64,000 nucleotides of DNA from Oceanicaulis sp. HLUCCA04 (GTDB taxonomy: Bacteria > Pseudomonadota > Alphaproteobacteria > Caulobacterales > Maricaulaceae), in NCBI GenBank assembly GCA_001314625.1, contig LJSH01000001.1, positions 558,001 to 622,000 of the forward strand, in the 5' to 3' direction. Positions 1 to 9,000 of the stretch are shown piece by piece. Below the pieces are notes generated by a model. That model was given only the letters and a program-made list of their open reading frames with translations. It ran no database searches and was not told where the DNA came from. Numbering within the stretch: the first letter of the stretch is position 1; every line of letters begins with the position of its first letter. Position numbers and translations under genes: made by a program.

Positions 1-2
1 CC

Positions 3-509
3 TACAAGGCCGCCCTGCAATACGCCATGCTGCTGACGACAGGCGTGATCTTCGCCAACCTGATCTACGGCCCGCAGATTGCGATAGCCCACGCGAAAAG
101 CGACCTGCCCACCCTGCAGCGGCTGGCGCGTTCCTCCTCCCGGCTGGCGCTGGGGTTTTACGCGCTGGCCTTCGCGCCGCTGCTCACGGGGCCGTTCCTG
201 TTCGAACTGGCCTTTGGAGAGGCTGGCAGGCAAGCGTGGGGCCTGGCGCTGATCCTGTGTGCGGGCCGCTTTGTGAATGCCTGGTTCGGCTCGGTGACGA
301 ATATCGCCAATCTATCAGGCCGAACGACTTTGTTGGCCCTTATGCAGGGCGCAAGCGTTGTGATACTGCTCGCCCTCGGCCCGGTTCTGGGCGCACAACT
401 GGGCAGCACCGGCGTCGCAATCGCCTCGGCACTGGCAATAAGCAGCTGGGCCGCTGCCACATCCATCATGCTGCAGCAACGCCTGAAACTTAAAATGGGA
501 CCAATCTGA
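3..509 (+). CDS. Polysaccharide flippase (Wzx/MATE-like), C-terminal part
   Basis: The reading frame is already open at the window edge, so this is the 3' part of a longer gene; the first ATG (27) is internal. The visible part is hydrophobic, with about four membrane segments broken by short basic loops (for example the stretch HAKSDLPTLQRLARSSSR), and ends in a basic tail (QQRLKLKMG). This is the usual look of the last helices of a lipid-linked oligosaccharide flippase that turns repeat units across the inner membrane. The next gene, a glycosyltransferase, starts on the last base of the stop codon (TGATG). The family call rests on hydrophobicity and on the exopolysaccharide neighbours; no catalytic motif is visible. 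Confidence 0.6.
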   Translation, partial: YKAALQYAMLLTTGVIFANLIYGPQIAIAHAKSDLPTLQRLARSSSRLALGFYALAFAPLLTGPFLFELAFGEAGRQAWGLALILCAGRFVNAWFGSVTNIANLSGRTTLLALMQGASVVILLALGPVLGAQLGSTGVAIASALAISSWAAATSIMLQQRLKLKMGPI

Positions 510-1555
510 TGGGTGAGACCCGGCCTCGCGTATTATTGCAAATGAATCGGCTCGCCAGTTACCGCGTGCCGGTCTTCAACCTGCTCGCCGAGCAGGTGGA
601 TCTCGATGTCGCGTCATTCGCCGACCTGGGCCGTATAGAGAATGTCCGCTTCAACACAATCCGCGGACGTCTGCTGAAACTAGGACCGTTCATGTATAAC
701 CGGTTCCCTGTGAAACTGGCTGATTACGACGTGATCATCACCGGCTTCGACGGACGCAATCTGAACAGCTATTATTATGCCCTCGCATACCCCCGAAGAA
801 CTATTTTGTTTGCTCAAGGATACGGGGCGAGCCTATTTACTGCTATTGTTCGACGCGCGTTCCATAAACGCACAGCGGCTACGCTCGTCTACACCCAAGC
901 CAATGCCCAGCAGCTGATCAAGACTGGCGTACCAGGCGAAAAGGTATTCTTCACGGGCAACACCGTTGAGGTCGGCAACGCTCCAGAACGCCCGCGGCGA
1001 AGCTTTCTGAACATCGGAACGCCACGCCCGCTAAAGAGGATTGATGCCGTCTTGACGGCCGTCTCCATCATTCGCGACGAACTGCCCGACCACATCAGGA
1101 TCGTACTCGCCGGCCCAGGAGTTGAAGCCGCTTATCGGCCCGTTGCTCAAAAACTCGGCGTTGCAGATCTCGTGGAGTTTCAAGGCGAGATACGCGATGA
1201 GACTGCGATAGCCGAACTGTTCGCCGAAGCCATTGCCTTCGTCACAGGCCATGTTGGCTTGAGCGCACCCCAAGCGTTGGGCCACGGTGTTCCGGTGGTG
1301 GCGCGGTCAGACATCGTGCAGGCACCAGAATACGAGTGCGTTGTCGATCATTACACTGGCCGGACGTACCGCACGGTTGAGGAATTGGCGCGGATCCTGC
1401 TGGAATTCGCACAGCAGCCACAAGCGGCACGGGGCATGGGCCGAACCGGACTCGCACTGTATAAAACTTCGCTGACGGCAGAGGCCATGCGGGACCGCAT
1501 CTTGAACGCGATCAAATACGCAATGCGTGACCGGCCCGTGCAAAACAACAGATAG
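509..1555 (+). CDS. Glycosyltransferase (GT-B type, GT4-like)
   Basis: A 348-residue cytoplasmic protein with two Rossmann-like halves. The C-terminal half has the order usual for GT4/GT1 enzymes: a strand and basic loop (NIGTPRPLKRIDAVL, about 168-182), a segment IRIVLAGPGVEAAYRP around 195-212, and the acidic donor-binding region with LSAPQALGHGVPVVARSD around 250-270. It probably adds one sugar to the undecaprenyl-linked repeat unit. It overlaps the flippase stop by one base and lies 15 bp before the polymerase, so it belongs to the same transcript. Acceptor and donor cannot be told from the sequence. Confidence 0.75.
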   Translation: MGETRPRVLLQMNRLASYRVPVFNLLAEQVDLDVASFADLGRIENVRFNTIRGRLLKLGPFMYNRFPVKLADYDVIITGFDGRNLNSYYYALAYPRRTILFAQGYGASLFTAIVRRAFHKRTAATLVYTQANAQQLIKTGVPGEKVFFTGNTVEVGNAPERPRRSFLNIGTPRPLKRIDAVLTAVSIIRDELPDHIRIVLAGPGVEAAYRPVAQKLGVADLVEFQGEIRDETAIAELFAEAIAFVTGHVGLSAPQALGHGVPVVARSDIVQAPEYECVVDHYTGRTYRTVEELARILLEFAQQPQAARGMGRTGLALYKTSLTAEAMRDRILNAIKYAMRDRPVQNNR

Positions 1556-1570
1556 CGAGTAGGCGCCCTC

Positions 1571-2827
1571 ATGGCCGTATACACACTTCAAGGGCAGTTT
1601 GACCATCAGGATCGAACGAGTACCTCACTGATATTCAGCCTATTCGTTATGGCAGCCTGCGTGCTGGTCGCTACCGCTCCTATTTATTGGCTTCCGGGCC
1701 TGCCGCTTCCGGTACTTACAGCTGTGAAGAATGCGGCATTCTTCACAGCTGTGGCCCTAGCCGTTGTGGTTTCTGGTGCCCGCTTCCTACAGTTTGGTAT
1801 TGCTGCTCCGTTCATAATTGCGGCAGTACTGAATTTCAGCGCTTTCCAATTGAATGGTTCCGGCGAGTACGCTGTCTACCAAGCGTTCACCTTTCTAGCG
1901 CCAATGGCATGGGTGTTGGCGATCCGGTCATTGAGTCGGGACCAATCCGCAATCCTGCTAAGATACCTTCCCTTGCCATTGGGGCTCGTGATGGTAGCCG
2001 CAGCCTACGCTTTGCTTGCAAAGTTCGGCGCTGTCCCCGACTTTCGACCGCCCTTGGAAGGACTGCAGTTGCGGGAGTACCAGCTCTCGGGTCTAGCCCG
2101 CGCAAGCGTCTCCAATTCGGGATTTACTTTCGCTAGGACCGGGTGGGGAACCGGAACCGGCATGGCACTCGTTTTACTCGGCTCACTTCTGATCAGCCGT
2201 CACCGCAACTGGGCGGGCCTCGCCGTTCTCGCGCTAGCCGTAATTGCTCCGGCGGCAATGGGTGGCCGTGGAGCAGCAGTCGGTGCGATGGCGGCCTTCG
2301 CGCTGGCTGTACTGTATCTACGGCAACTCGGTCATCTTAGAATCCCGCTGATCCTGGGCATGGCTGTGGTTCCCGTTGTTTCAATCGACTACCTCGTATC
2401 CGCCGGCATACTGTCCGAACGCTTTTTCAATATTCGATCCAACACCGACTGGTTTTTCATGCTAGATGCGATGAGCACGGGCCGACTTAGCACGTGGATT
2501 CATGCGATCGAAAATTTCGCGGAAAGCCCTTTGATTGGCGTTGGCGTGGAGCAGAGCCGGTTGGCCATCTACACCGGACAGGTGGTTTCAGTTCATAACG
2601 CGTGGCTCGCCTTCCTGTCCGAGGGCGGTCTGATGGCGTTTCTGCCGGCAGCCTTTCTTTTCTTTTGGTGTTTGGGAATGGTATGGCGGATCCGTGAATT
2701 TCGCCCGCTGATCGCATTCGTTATCGTGATTTCCATGGTCGAGCCTGGCGTAATGTTCGGCTCATTTGGAAATCAGGTTTCAATATGGACGGCAGTTGGG
2801 CTCGCGATGCGGGCTTTCCGAAGATGA
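1571..2827 (+). CDS. O-antigen/exopolysaccharide polymerase (Wzy-like)
   Basis: A 418-residue integral membrane protein with roughly ten hydrophobic helices and one larger periplasmic loop (about 280-335). That loop holds a short motif-like stretch, MSTGRLSTWIHAIENFAESP, followed by GVGVEQSR and VSVHNAWLAFLSEGG. The pattern [S/T]GR-x-W-x-x-A followed later by H-N-x-[W/Y]-L matches the Wzy_C/O-antigen ligase superfamily, which joins repeat units or ligates polymer in the periplasm. It sits between two glycosyltransferase genes and overlaps the next by four bases (ATGA at 2824). Polymerase is preferred over ligase because of the locus. Confidence 0.72.
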   Translation: MAVYTLQGQFDHQDRTSTSLIFSLFVMAACVLVATAPIYWLPGLPLPVLTAVKNAAFFTAVALAVVVSGARFLQFGIAAPFIIAAVLNFSAFQLNGSGEYAVYQAFTFLAPMAWVLAIRSLSRDQSAILLRYLPLPLGLVMVAAAYALLAKFGAVPDFRPPLEGLQLREYQLSGLARASVSNSGFTFARTGWGTGTGMALVLLGSLLISRHRNWAGLAVLALAVIAPAAMGGRGAAVGAMAAFALAVLYLRQLGHLRIPLILGMAVVPVVSIDYLVSAGILSERFFNIRSNTDWFFMLDAMSTGRLSTWIHAIENFAESPLIGVGVEQSRLAIYTGQVVSVHNAWLAFLSEGGLMAFLPAAFLFFWCLGMVWRIREFRPLIAFVIVISMVEPGVMFGSFGNQVSIWTAVGLAMRAFRR

Positions 2828-4038
2828 CATGTGCCAAACTCCATGATGCAACGCACGCCACTGGCGGCAAAAAAACCAAGCCGACAATCCTAGTATTTTC
2901 TCGGTATTACCTGCCCGGCTACAAGGCCGGCGGACCAATTCAAAGCATTGCCAACCTGGTTGAAGCCCTCGGTGACGAGTTTGACTTCCGTATCGTGACA
3001 TCAGATCGGGACTCTACCGACACCGAGGCGTACCCAAACATCCCAACGCCGGGTAACTGGGCTCCGCTTGGCAAGGCCCAGGTTTCATACTTGCCCCCGG
3101 GCGCCAACGGTCTCGCCTGTATCGTAGATATTCTGCGCCACACACCGCACGATACGCTTTATCTGAACAGCTTCTTTGATCCGAAATTTACCACGCTCCC
3201 CCTTCTCGCGCGGCGTTTGGGACTTACCCCTAAAGCACGCTGCGTTTTAGCTCCTCGAGGCGAGTTTTCGGCCGGCGCAATGAGGCTGAAGTCCATCAAG
3301 AAATCTGGATTTATTATCGGCTCACGCCTCGCTGGTATTCACAAGCACCTGACTTGGCATGCGTCAACCGAGCTTGAACGCGCAGACATATTCAAAGCGT
3401 TGAATTCGACGAAGCTTGAAGCCCGCATTGCGATGAACCTTTCACACTCACAAGAAGTCGAGCTGCCGGAATTTGAAGCGCGCCAGATTAGCGATCCGAT
3501 CCGTATATGTTTCTTGTCCCGAATATCTCCGAAGAAAAATCTGGATTTTGCATTGTCAGTGCTGACCCGAACAGAATGCAAGGTCGTTTTCGACATCTTC
3601 GGCGAAATAAATGATCATTTATATTGGAATCACTGCAAAAAATTATTGTCATCTCTGCCAAATAATATTACCGCTTCGTACCATAGATCAGTCAAACACT
3701 CTGAAGTTATTTCTACAATTTCAAAATATGACTTGTTTTTTCTGCCGACACACGGCGAAAATTACGGACATGCCATTGTTGAAGCGTTCATTGCAGGCAC
3801 GCCTGTCCTGATTTCCGATTCTACTCCGTGGCGGAATCTCGAAGCTCTCGGCGTCGGCAAAGACATTTCCCTTGAGCGGCCGGATCTATTTGTAAATTTT
3901 ATTGAAAGCCTTGCTCGCCTCGATGCAGATGAGCAGGCAATGATGCGAAAAAGAGCGCTGACCTTCGGCAAAAAGATCGCATCTGATGCCTCGGCCATAG
4001 CCATGAACAGGGCGCTTTTCGGCGCTTCGCAACGATGA
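2824..4038 (+). CDS. Glycosyltransferase (GT4-like)
   Basis: Start chosen at 2824, where ATGA overlaps the polymerase stop; an in-frame ATG at 2785 would lie inside the polymerase gene. The product is about 404 residues. The N-terminus has a typical GT-B opening (ILVFSRYYLPGYKAGGPIQS) and the C-terminal half carries ICFLSRISPKKNLDFAL and PTHGENYGHAIVEAFIAGTPVL, the last being the conserved donor-binding E-x7-E region of GT4 enzymes. The stretch 3600-3750 is noticeably richer in A+T than its surroundings, a possible sign of recombination. The next gene starts in a four-base overlap (ATGA at 4035). Confidence 0.78.
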   Translation: MTCAKLHDATHATGGKKTKPTILVFSRYYLPGYKAGGPIQSIANLVEALGDEFDFRIVTSDRDSTDTEAYPNIPTPGNWAPLGKAQVSYLPPGANGLACIVDILRHTPHDTLYLNSFFDPKFTTLPLLARRLGLTPKARCVLAPRGEFSAGAMRLKSIKKSGFIIGSRLAGIHKHLTWHASTELERADIFKALNSTKLEARIAMNLSHSQEVELPEFEARQISDPIRICFLSRISPKKNLDFALSVLTRTECKVVFDIFGEINDHLYWNHCKKLLSSLPNNITASYHRSVKHSEVISTISKYDLFFLPTHGENYGHAIVEAFIAGTPVLISDSTPWRNLEALGVGKDISLERPDLFVNFIESLARLDADEQAMMRKRALTFGKKIASDASAIAMNRALFGASQR

Positions 4039-5219
4039 AGGAATATATCCGGCATACTGCCGCCGAACACATCAAGCGCATCGGGGCTTATTCTTCGCAA
4101 AAAGCGAAAATTGCATCAGCCCACTCAACCGCAGCGATCCGACTGGTTTCCATGGAGGAGACATATGGCCGTGACGGCCCGTTCGCTTCGTTGAAATTGC
4201 GCAATTGGCCGTGGCGCAATGCCAGCTCTTCAGGCACTAGCGGCGTTCCGCTGGTCTTTAAACAGCCGTTGTCAGCACTTCAACGCGAACAGGCATTTCT
4301 TGATTTTGCGTGGGAGAAGGCTGGTTTCCGGCACACCGCTAGGCTCGCAGTCATGCGCGGTACCCGATTATCGCAACCCACGCGCCTGATAGCCAATCGT
4401 CTGATGATCTCGATGTCAGGCTGGTCAGACATTGAAATTAAAGCCAAACACCAGGCGCTTGGTGAATTTCGTCCGGCCACCATCGCCTGCTATCCGTCAA
4501 TCCTCGAGCGATTCCTGCTGACCTGCTCACGCCTCGAATTGCCCCCTCTTCCGAAAGTCCCGCTGGTGCTCGCAGGATCGGAAGCCTGCTCGCCGCAGCA
4601 AATGGGCTTGTTCCGCGATACGCTAGGAGCCCGCACGGTCAGTTGGTATGGCCAGTCAGAGCAGGTAGCGCTCTCCTTCCTGCAAAGAGACGGGGCCCAT
4701 GAATTTGCACCCGGATATAGTGAATTGGCTTTCCTGCCGTGCGGAGAAATGTTTGAAATCTGTGGGCGCAGCTTGCTGAATCCGACTTTCGGCGGCCAAG
4801 GGTTTTATCGAACCGGGGATTTGTGCAAACGGCCTTTTCTGCGCTTCAGTCCTTTCTTTGGCACGGACGTCATAGCGACCGAAAAGCTGCTTGGCCGGGC
4901 TTCGGAACTTATCAGGTCGCACGAAGGTAAACTGTTTCCTCTGAACAATATCATTTTCGGGCTCCATGACGCCGACTGGCGCGGATTGGAACGCTATTGT
5001 GTTGTCCACACTCGCCCCGGCGAGTTTGTGTTTTTATACGTTCAAAGCGATGCAGATGCTGCATTCCGGGTTATCAGGGCGCTTTCCAACCGCATTCCTG
5101 ATGGCTTTACTTTTGAAGCTCGTCCGTGCCCGGAACTTTCAGGTGTTGAACCGGCCAAGTGGCGCTACCTCGTGCGCGACTGGAGTAAACTCCCCCCTAC
5201 CGCCAGGCCTCAAGGCTAG
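4035..5219 (+). CDS. PaaK/CapK-like adenylate-forming protein
   Basis: 394 residues. SSSGTSG at about 64-70 is the phosphate-binding P-loop of adenylate-forming enzymes, WYGQSEQ at 204-210 replaces the usual Y-G-x-[T/S]-E motif, and YRTGD at 258-262 is the ribose-binding motif. These place it with phenylacetate-CoA ligase and CapK proteins, which occur often in capsule loci and may activate a carboxylic acid for decoration of the polysaccharide. The C-terminal domain is short and lacks a clear adenylation lysine motif. It is the last gene of the first forward cluster and its 3' end overlaps the convergent DUF2793 gene by 23 bp. Confidence 0.65.
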   Translation: MKEYIRHTAAEHIKRIGAYSSQKAKIASAHSTAAIRLVSMEETYGRDGPFASLKLRNWPWRNASSSGTSGVPLVFKQPLSALQREQAFLDFAWEKAGFRHTARLAVMRGTRLSQPTRLIANRLMISMSGWSDIEIKAKHQALGEFRPATIACYPSILERFLLTCSRLELPPLPKVPLVLAGSEACSPQQMGLFRDTLGARTVSWYGQSEQVALSFLQRDGAHEFAPGYSELAFLPCGEMFEICGRSLLNPTFGGQGFYRTGDLCKRPFLRFSPFFGTDVIATEKLLGRASELIRSHEGKLFPLNNIIFGLHDADWRGLERYCVVHTRPGEFVFLYVQSDADAAFRVIRALSNRIPDGFTFEARPCPELSGVEPAKWRYLVRDWSKLPPTARPQG

Positions 5220-6546
5220 GGATCACGCCGTAATAGCGCTCTGGCGCCATGGGAATCAGGCCGGGTGTGGCCGTGAATGCCGCGAGCCAGAACACAGTGC
5301 CGGGCGTGGCGAAAATCTGGTGCAGAATGTTGTCATAGCCCACATAAGCGCGCGGATTGACGCGATAATGGCGCGTTATCTGGCGCCAGCCATCGGCGGA
5401 CAGTATCTGGGTTGGCGCGCCTTGGCGCGTCCCGTCCAGATACAGCGCGTTATAACTGCCGGGAATGCCACATCCCACGCTGCCAGACTTCACCAATACA
5501 TGGAAATTGAGCGTCAGCTCGGGTGGCAGCGGTAATTGCGGCGTAGCAAAGGGCAGATAGTGCGAAACGCCTCCGATCGTGCGCGCGGTGTTCGTGCCGC
5601 TGCCCGCCGTGATCTCCATGGCGAAAAACTCCACGCCATAGCGCCGGAAACCGGCATCGCGCCATTTGGAGACCAGGGCGTCGATATCGGGGTCCAATGC
5701 AGCGTCCGGCCCGCCATAGGTGCTGTTATTGTAGATGTATTTCGGGCCGCCCGCGATGCTCGCCCCGTTGGCGGGAAGGATATAGGCCGGCGCCTCGAAA
5801 GCGGAGACCGTAGCGCTTTGCGGTTCAGGGCTGCCTGCGAAGCGGCCCGCATCCTTGACCAGATTGAAACTATTGGCCACGGGCGCGGTGTGTGGCAGGG
5901 AGACGGCGCCGCTGGCCGCCTCGATAACCAGCGCCTCGTGCCAGTCGTCGCCATTGGCGCTGACCTTGATATGGAAATCATCATCACCCGACGTGCCGAA
6001 CTCCGCCCGGCCCGACCAGCCGGTCTGGTAGATCACCGAGGCGGTATCGCCCGGCGCGGCCTTGTTCAGCTTCAGCTGGATGCCGCCATTGCCGGGCGTG
6101 ACGTCGTCATGGCTGAGCAGGACAGCGTCCGATTTCACCGCCAGCCGGTTGGTCTCGTCCGCGCTTGCATTCACGCCCACCATTGCAGCCGGGTTGATTT
6201 CAGTGCCGCCAAACGGGCTCCAGGCCTCACCGTCAAAGACCAGCGCTTCGCCTTCATCAGCGATCCAGGCCATCCAGCCGGTCTGCGGCGCGAAGATCCG
6301 CCAGGCCCCGTCCTGAAACGCCGCGACATGGCCTTCAGGCACGCCGGTCCAGCCCGCGCTGGCGCCGCCGGCCACGATATGGCGCTCGCCGGCCTCAGGG
6401 TCTTCCGGGGGCGCCGATAGCTGGCGGCTGGCAACACTCAGCTGCACCAGCGCGTCCAGCATCAAAAGCGCATCATTGTGCGTGACGTGCTTTTGCGCCT
6501 GGGCGGGCATGATGAAAGGCAGGCTCAGATTGGAAGTGGTCTGCAT
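5197..6546 (-). CDS. DUF2793 protein, phage/GTA tail-fibre-like
   Basis: Start chosen at ATG 6546, giving about 449 residues that open MQTTSNLSLPFIMPAQAQKH, the usual beginning of DUF2793 proteins; the open frame extends to 6708 but its first 54 codons look non-coding. Residues up to about 100 are rich in tryptophan and glycine (GWTGVPEGHVAAFQDGAW), and the middle (QTGWSGRAEFGTSGDDDFHIKVS) resembles fibre proteins of prophages and gene transfer agents. The C-terminal 200 residues look like a receptor-binding beta structure. Such proteins normally mediate host attachment. Here it is a lone gene inside a polysaccharide locus, opposite in direction to its neighbours. Confidence 0.75.
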   Translation of the reverse strand: MQTTSNLSLPFIMPAQAQKHVTHNDALLMLDALVQLSVASRQLSAPPEDPEAGERHIVAGGASAGWTGVPEGHVAAFQDGAWRIFAPQTGWMAWIADEGEALVFDGEAWSPFGGTEINPAAMVGVNASADETNRLAVKSDAVLLSHDDVTPGNGGIQLKLNKAAPGDTASVIYQTGWSGRAEFGTSGDDDFHIKVSANGDDWHEALVIEAASGAVSLPHTAPVANSFNLVKDAGRFAGSPEPQSATVSAFEAPAYILPANGASIAGGPKYIYNNSTYGGPDAALDPDIDALVSKWRDAGFRRYGVEFFAMEITAGSGTNTARTIGGVSHYLPFATPQLPLPPELTLNFHVLVKSGSVGCGIPGSYNALYLDGTRQGAPTQILSADGWRQITRHYRVNPRAYVGYDNILHQIFATPGTVFWLAAFTATPGLIPMAPERYYGVIPSLEAWR

Positions 6547-6864
6547 GGATGGCGGCCCTGTCTGTGATCTGACAAGCGGCCATTCTCGCCGCAAACGCGT
6601 CCCGGCCGGATTGATTTGGCAGATTTCCCGGGCCTGCCGTCGATTTTCGCCCTCCGGACACTGGACAGGGGACGCATCTGTCCGCAAGAACGCCAACAAT
6701 AACCGCATTCACGCCAAGCCGCCCGGAAGTCAGAGGTCGCGTAGTACGAAAACCGGGTTCGCGTAGTACAAATCCGGCCCTTCGGTACTATGAATCCGTA
6801 GGGATGGTGCTATGGGTCTATCCTCTTGTTTTAAGCTGATATGTCACCAGTCAGGACACGCGCC
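6547..6864 (+). promoter_or_regulatory. Intergenic region with repeated TAGTAC-type sites upstream of the second polysaccharide cluster
   Basis: 318 bp without a gene. TCGCGTAGTAC occurs at 6737-6747 and again at 6759-6769, exactly 22 bp apart (two helical turns), and the inverse half-site GTACTA lies at 6785-6790, about one and a half turns further. Spacing by helical turns upstream of a gene cluster is what an operator array looks like. No sigma-70 boxes could be placed with confidence. The role is inferred only from position and repetition. Confidence 0.4.
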
Positions 6865-9000
6865 GTGAAGCAGCTTCTCCAGTCTCTCAAAACCGGCGCT
6901 ACCGAAGTGGCAGACGTGCCTGCACCGCGCGCGGGACAGGGTCAGGTACTGGTACAGACGTCGCGTACGCTGGTCTCGGCAGGCACCGAGCGGATGCTGG
7001 TCGAGTTCGGCAAGAGCAATTTGATCGACAAGGCGCGCCAGCAGCCTGACAAGGTGAAGATGGTGCTGGAAAAGGTCCGCACAGACGGCCTCGCCGCCAC
7101 GCTTGACGCCGTCCGGTCCAAGCTCGATCAACCCCTCGCGCTTGGCTACTGCAATGCAGGCACAGTGCTGGAGAGCCATGCTGCCGGCTTTGCCGCCGGA
7201 GACCGGGTGGTCTCTAACGGCCAGCACGCGGGCATTGTCGCCGTGCCGCAAAACCTGTGCGCGCGCATTCCCGACGGCGTCAGTGACGACAGTGCGGTCT
7301 TTACCGTTCTCGCCGCCATCGGCCTGCAGGGCATACGCCTTGCCTCGCCGACGCTGGGCGAATGCGTGGTGGTCACCGGGCTCGGCCTGATCGGGCTTCT
7401 CACCGTGCAGATGCTACGCGCCCAGGGCTGCCGTGTCATGGGCATCGACCTTGAGCCCGAACGCCTGGAGCTCGCCCGGCAGTTCGGCGCTGAGACCGTG
7501 AATCCCGGCGCGGGTGACGATGTGCTGGCCCGCGCGGCGTCCTTCTCGCGCGGGCGCGGCGTTGATGCGGTTCTAATCACCGCTTCCACAAAGAGCAATG
7601 AGCCCGTCTCGCAGGCGGCCCGCATGTGCCGCAAGCGCGGACGGATCGTACTGGTCGGCGTGACGGGTCTGGAACTCAGCCGGGCCGATTTCTACGAGAA
7701 GGAGCTCAGCTTCCAGGTCTCCTGCTCTTACGGTCCCGGACGCTATGACCCGGCCTATGAGCAAGGTGGCCAGGACTATCCGGTAGGGTTCGTGCGCTGG
7801 ACCGAGCAGCGCAATTTCGAGGCCGTGCTGGACATGATGGCAGCAGGCAGCATCGACACCAGCGCGCTCGTCTCCCATCGTTTTGACATTGATGACGGCG
7901 CGAATGCGATGAGCCTGCTGACCTCGGGTGAACCATCGCTGGGCATCTTGCTGGATTACCCGGCTCCGGCGGACAAGGCCGGAGCGTCCGTGGCACGCCG
8001 CGTGGCTCTGCCGGGCGCGGCATCGCGCGGCCAGCCCTCTGCGTCGGCGGGCCGGATTGGCGTGCTCGGGGCGGGCAATTATGCCAGCCGCGTGCTGATC
8101 CCGGCCTTCAAGGCGGCCGGTGCAGAGCTTCACACGCTGGCCAGCGCAGGCGGCGTCAGCGCCGTGCATTTCGGCCGCAAGTTCGGTTTTCGCAATGCGG
8201 TCACGGACGCGGACGAGATATTCGCCGACCCGCAGATCGACACGGTCGTGATCGCCACACGCCATGACGCTCACGCCCGGCAGGTCCTGGCCGCCTTGCG
8301 CGCAGGCAAGCATGTCTTCTGCGAGAAGCCGCTCTGCCTGACGCTGGACGAGCTGGCCGAGATCGAAGCCGAGGCCGCCGCCCGGCCCGGCCAGCACCTG
8401 ATGGTCGGTTTCAACCGCCGCTTTGCGCCCCAGATCGTGAAAATGAAGGCGCTGCTGGACACAGTTTCCGAGCCGAAAAGCTTTATCATCACAGTCAATG
8501 CGGGCGACATCCCCCCGGATCACTGGACTCAGGATCTTGATGTCGGTGGCGGGCGCATCATTGGCGAGGCATGCCATTTCATTGATCTGGCAAGGCATCT
8601 GGCCGGACACCCCATTGTGTCAGCCCGGGCGATCAGTGTGGGCGCACACCCCGGCCAGCCGGTGCGCAGTGACAAGACCAGCATCACGCTTGAATTTGCT
8701 GACGGATCTGTGGCCTCGATCCACTATCTGGCCAACGGCCATAAAAGCTTCCCCAAGGAGCGCATAGAGGCCTTCGCTGCCTGTCGCGTGCTGCAGCTGG
8801 ACAACTACCGGACCCTCAGGGGTTGGGGCTGGCCGGGCTTTTCGAAGATGGGCAGCACGAAACAGGACAAGGGTGTGAATGACGCTATCCAGCGATTTCT
8901 GCAGCAGGTGCGTGGCGGGACTGGCACACCAATTCCCGCAGCGGAGACTGTTGAAACCAGCCGTGTGACGATCGAACTCGCTGAGAGTCTGAGCGAATGA
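6865..9000 (+). CDS. Bi-domain oxidoreductase: zinc-type dehydrogenase fused to Gfo/Idh/MocA domain
   Basis: GTG 6865 is chosen as start because AGGA lies 8-9 bases upstream and the protein then opens VKQLLQSLKTG, as in relatives; ATG 6841 has no ribosome site. The product is about 711 residues. Residues 1-370 are a medium-chain dehydrogenase with the nucleotide-binding motif TGLGLIG near 171-177. From about 395 a second Rossmann domain begins (GVLGAGNYASRV, 399-410) with EKPL at 487-490, typical of Gfo/Idh/MocA sugar dehydrogenases. Such fusions sit in exopolysaccharide clusters and probably modify a nucleotide sugar. The methyltransferase gene follows with a four-base overlap. Confidence 0.85.
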   Translation: MKQLLQSLKTGATEVADVPAPRAGQGQVLVQTSRTLVSAGTERMLVEFGKSNLIDKARQQPDKVKMVLEKVRTDGLAATLDAVRSKLDQPLALGYCNAGTVLESHAAGFAAGDRVVSNGQHAGIVAVPQNLCARIPDGVSDDSAVFTVLAAIGLQGIRLASPTLGECVVVTGLGLIGLLTVQMLRAQGCRVMGIDLEPERLELARQFGAETVNPGAGDDVLARAASFSRGRGVDAVLITASTKSNEPVSQAARMCRKRGRIVLVGVTGLELSRADFYEKELSFQVSCSYGPGRYDPAYEQGGQDYPVGFVRWTEQRNFEAVLDMMAAGSIDTSALVSHRFDIDDGANAMSLLTSGEPSLGILLDYPAPADKAGASVARRVALPGAASRGQPSASAGRIGVLGAGNYASRVLIPAFKAAGAELHTLASAGGVSAVHFGRKFGFRNAVTDADEIFADPQIDTVVIATRHDAHARQVLAALRAGKHVFCEKPLCLTLDELAEIEAEAAARPGQHLMVGFNRRFAPQIVKMKALLDTVSEPKSFIITVNAGDIPPDHWTQDLDVGGGRIIGEACHFIDLARHLAGHPIVSARAISVGAHPGQPVRSDKTSITLEFADGSVASIHYLANGHKSFPKERIEAFAACRVLQLDNYRTLRGWGWPGFSKMGSTKQDKGVNDAIQRFLQQVRGGTGTPIPAAETVETSRVTIELAESLSE

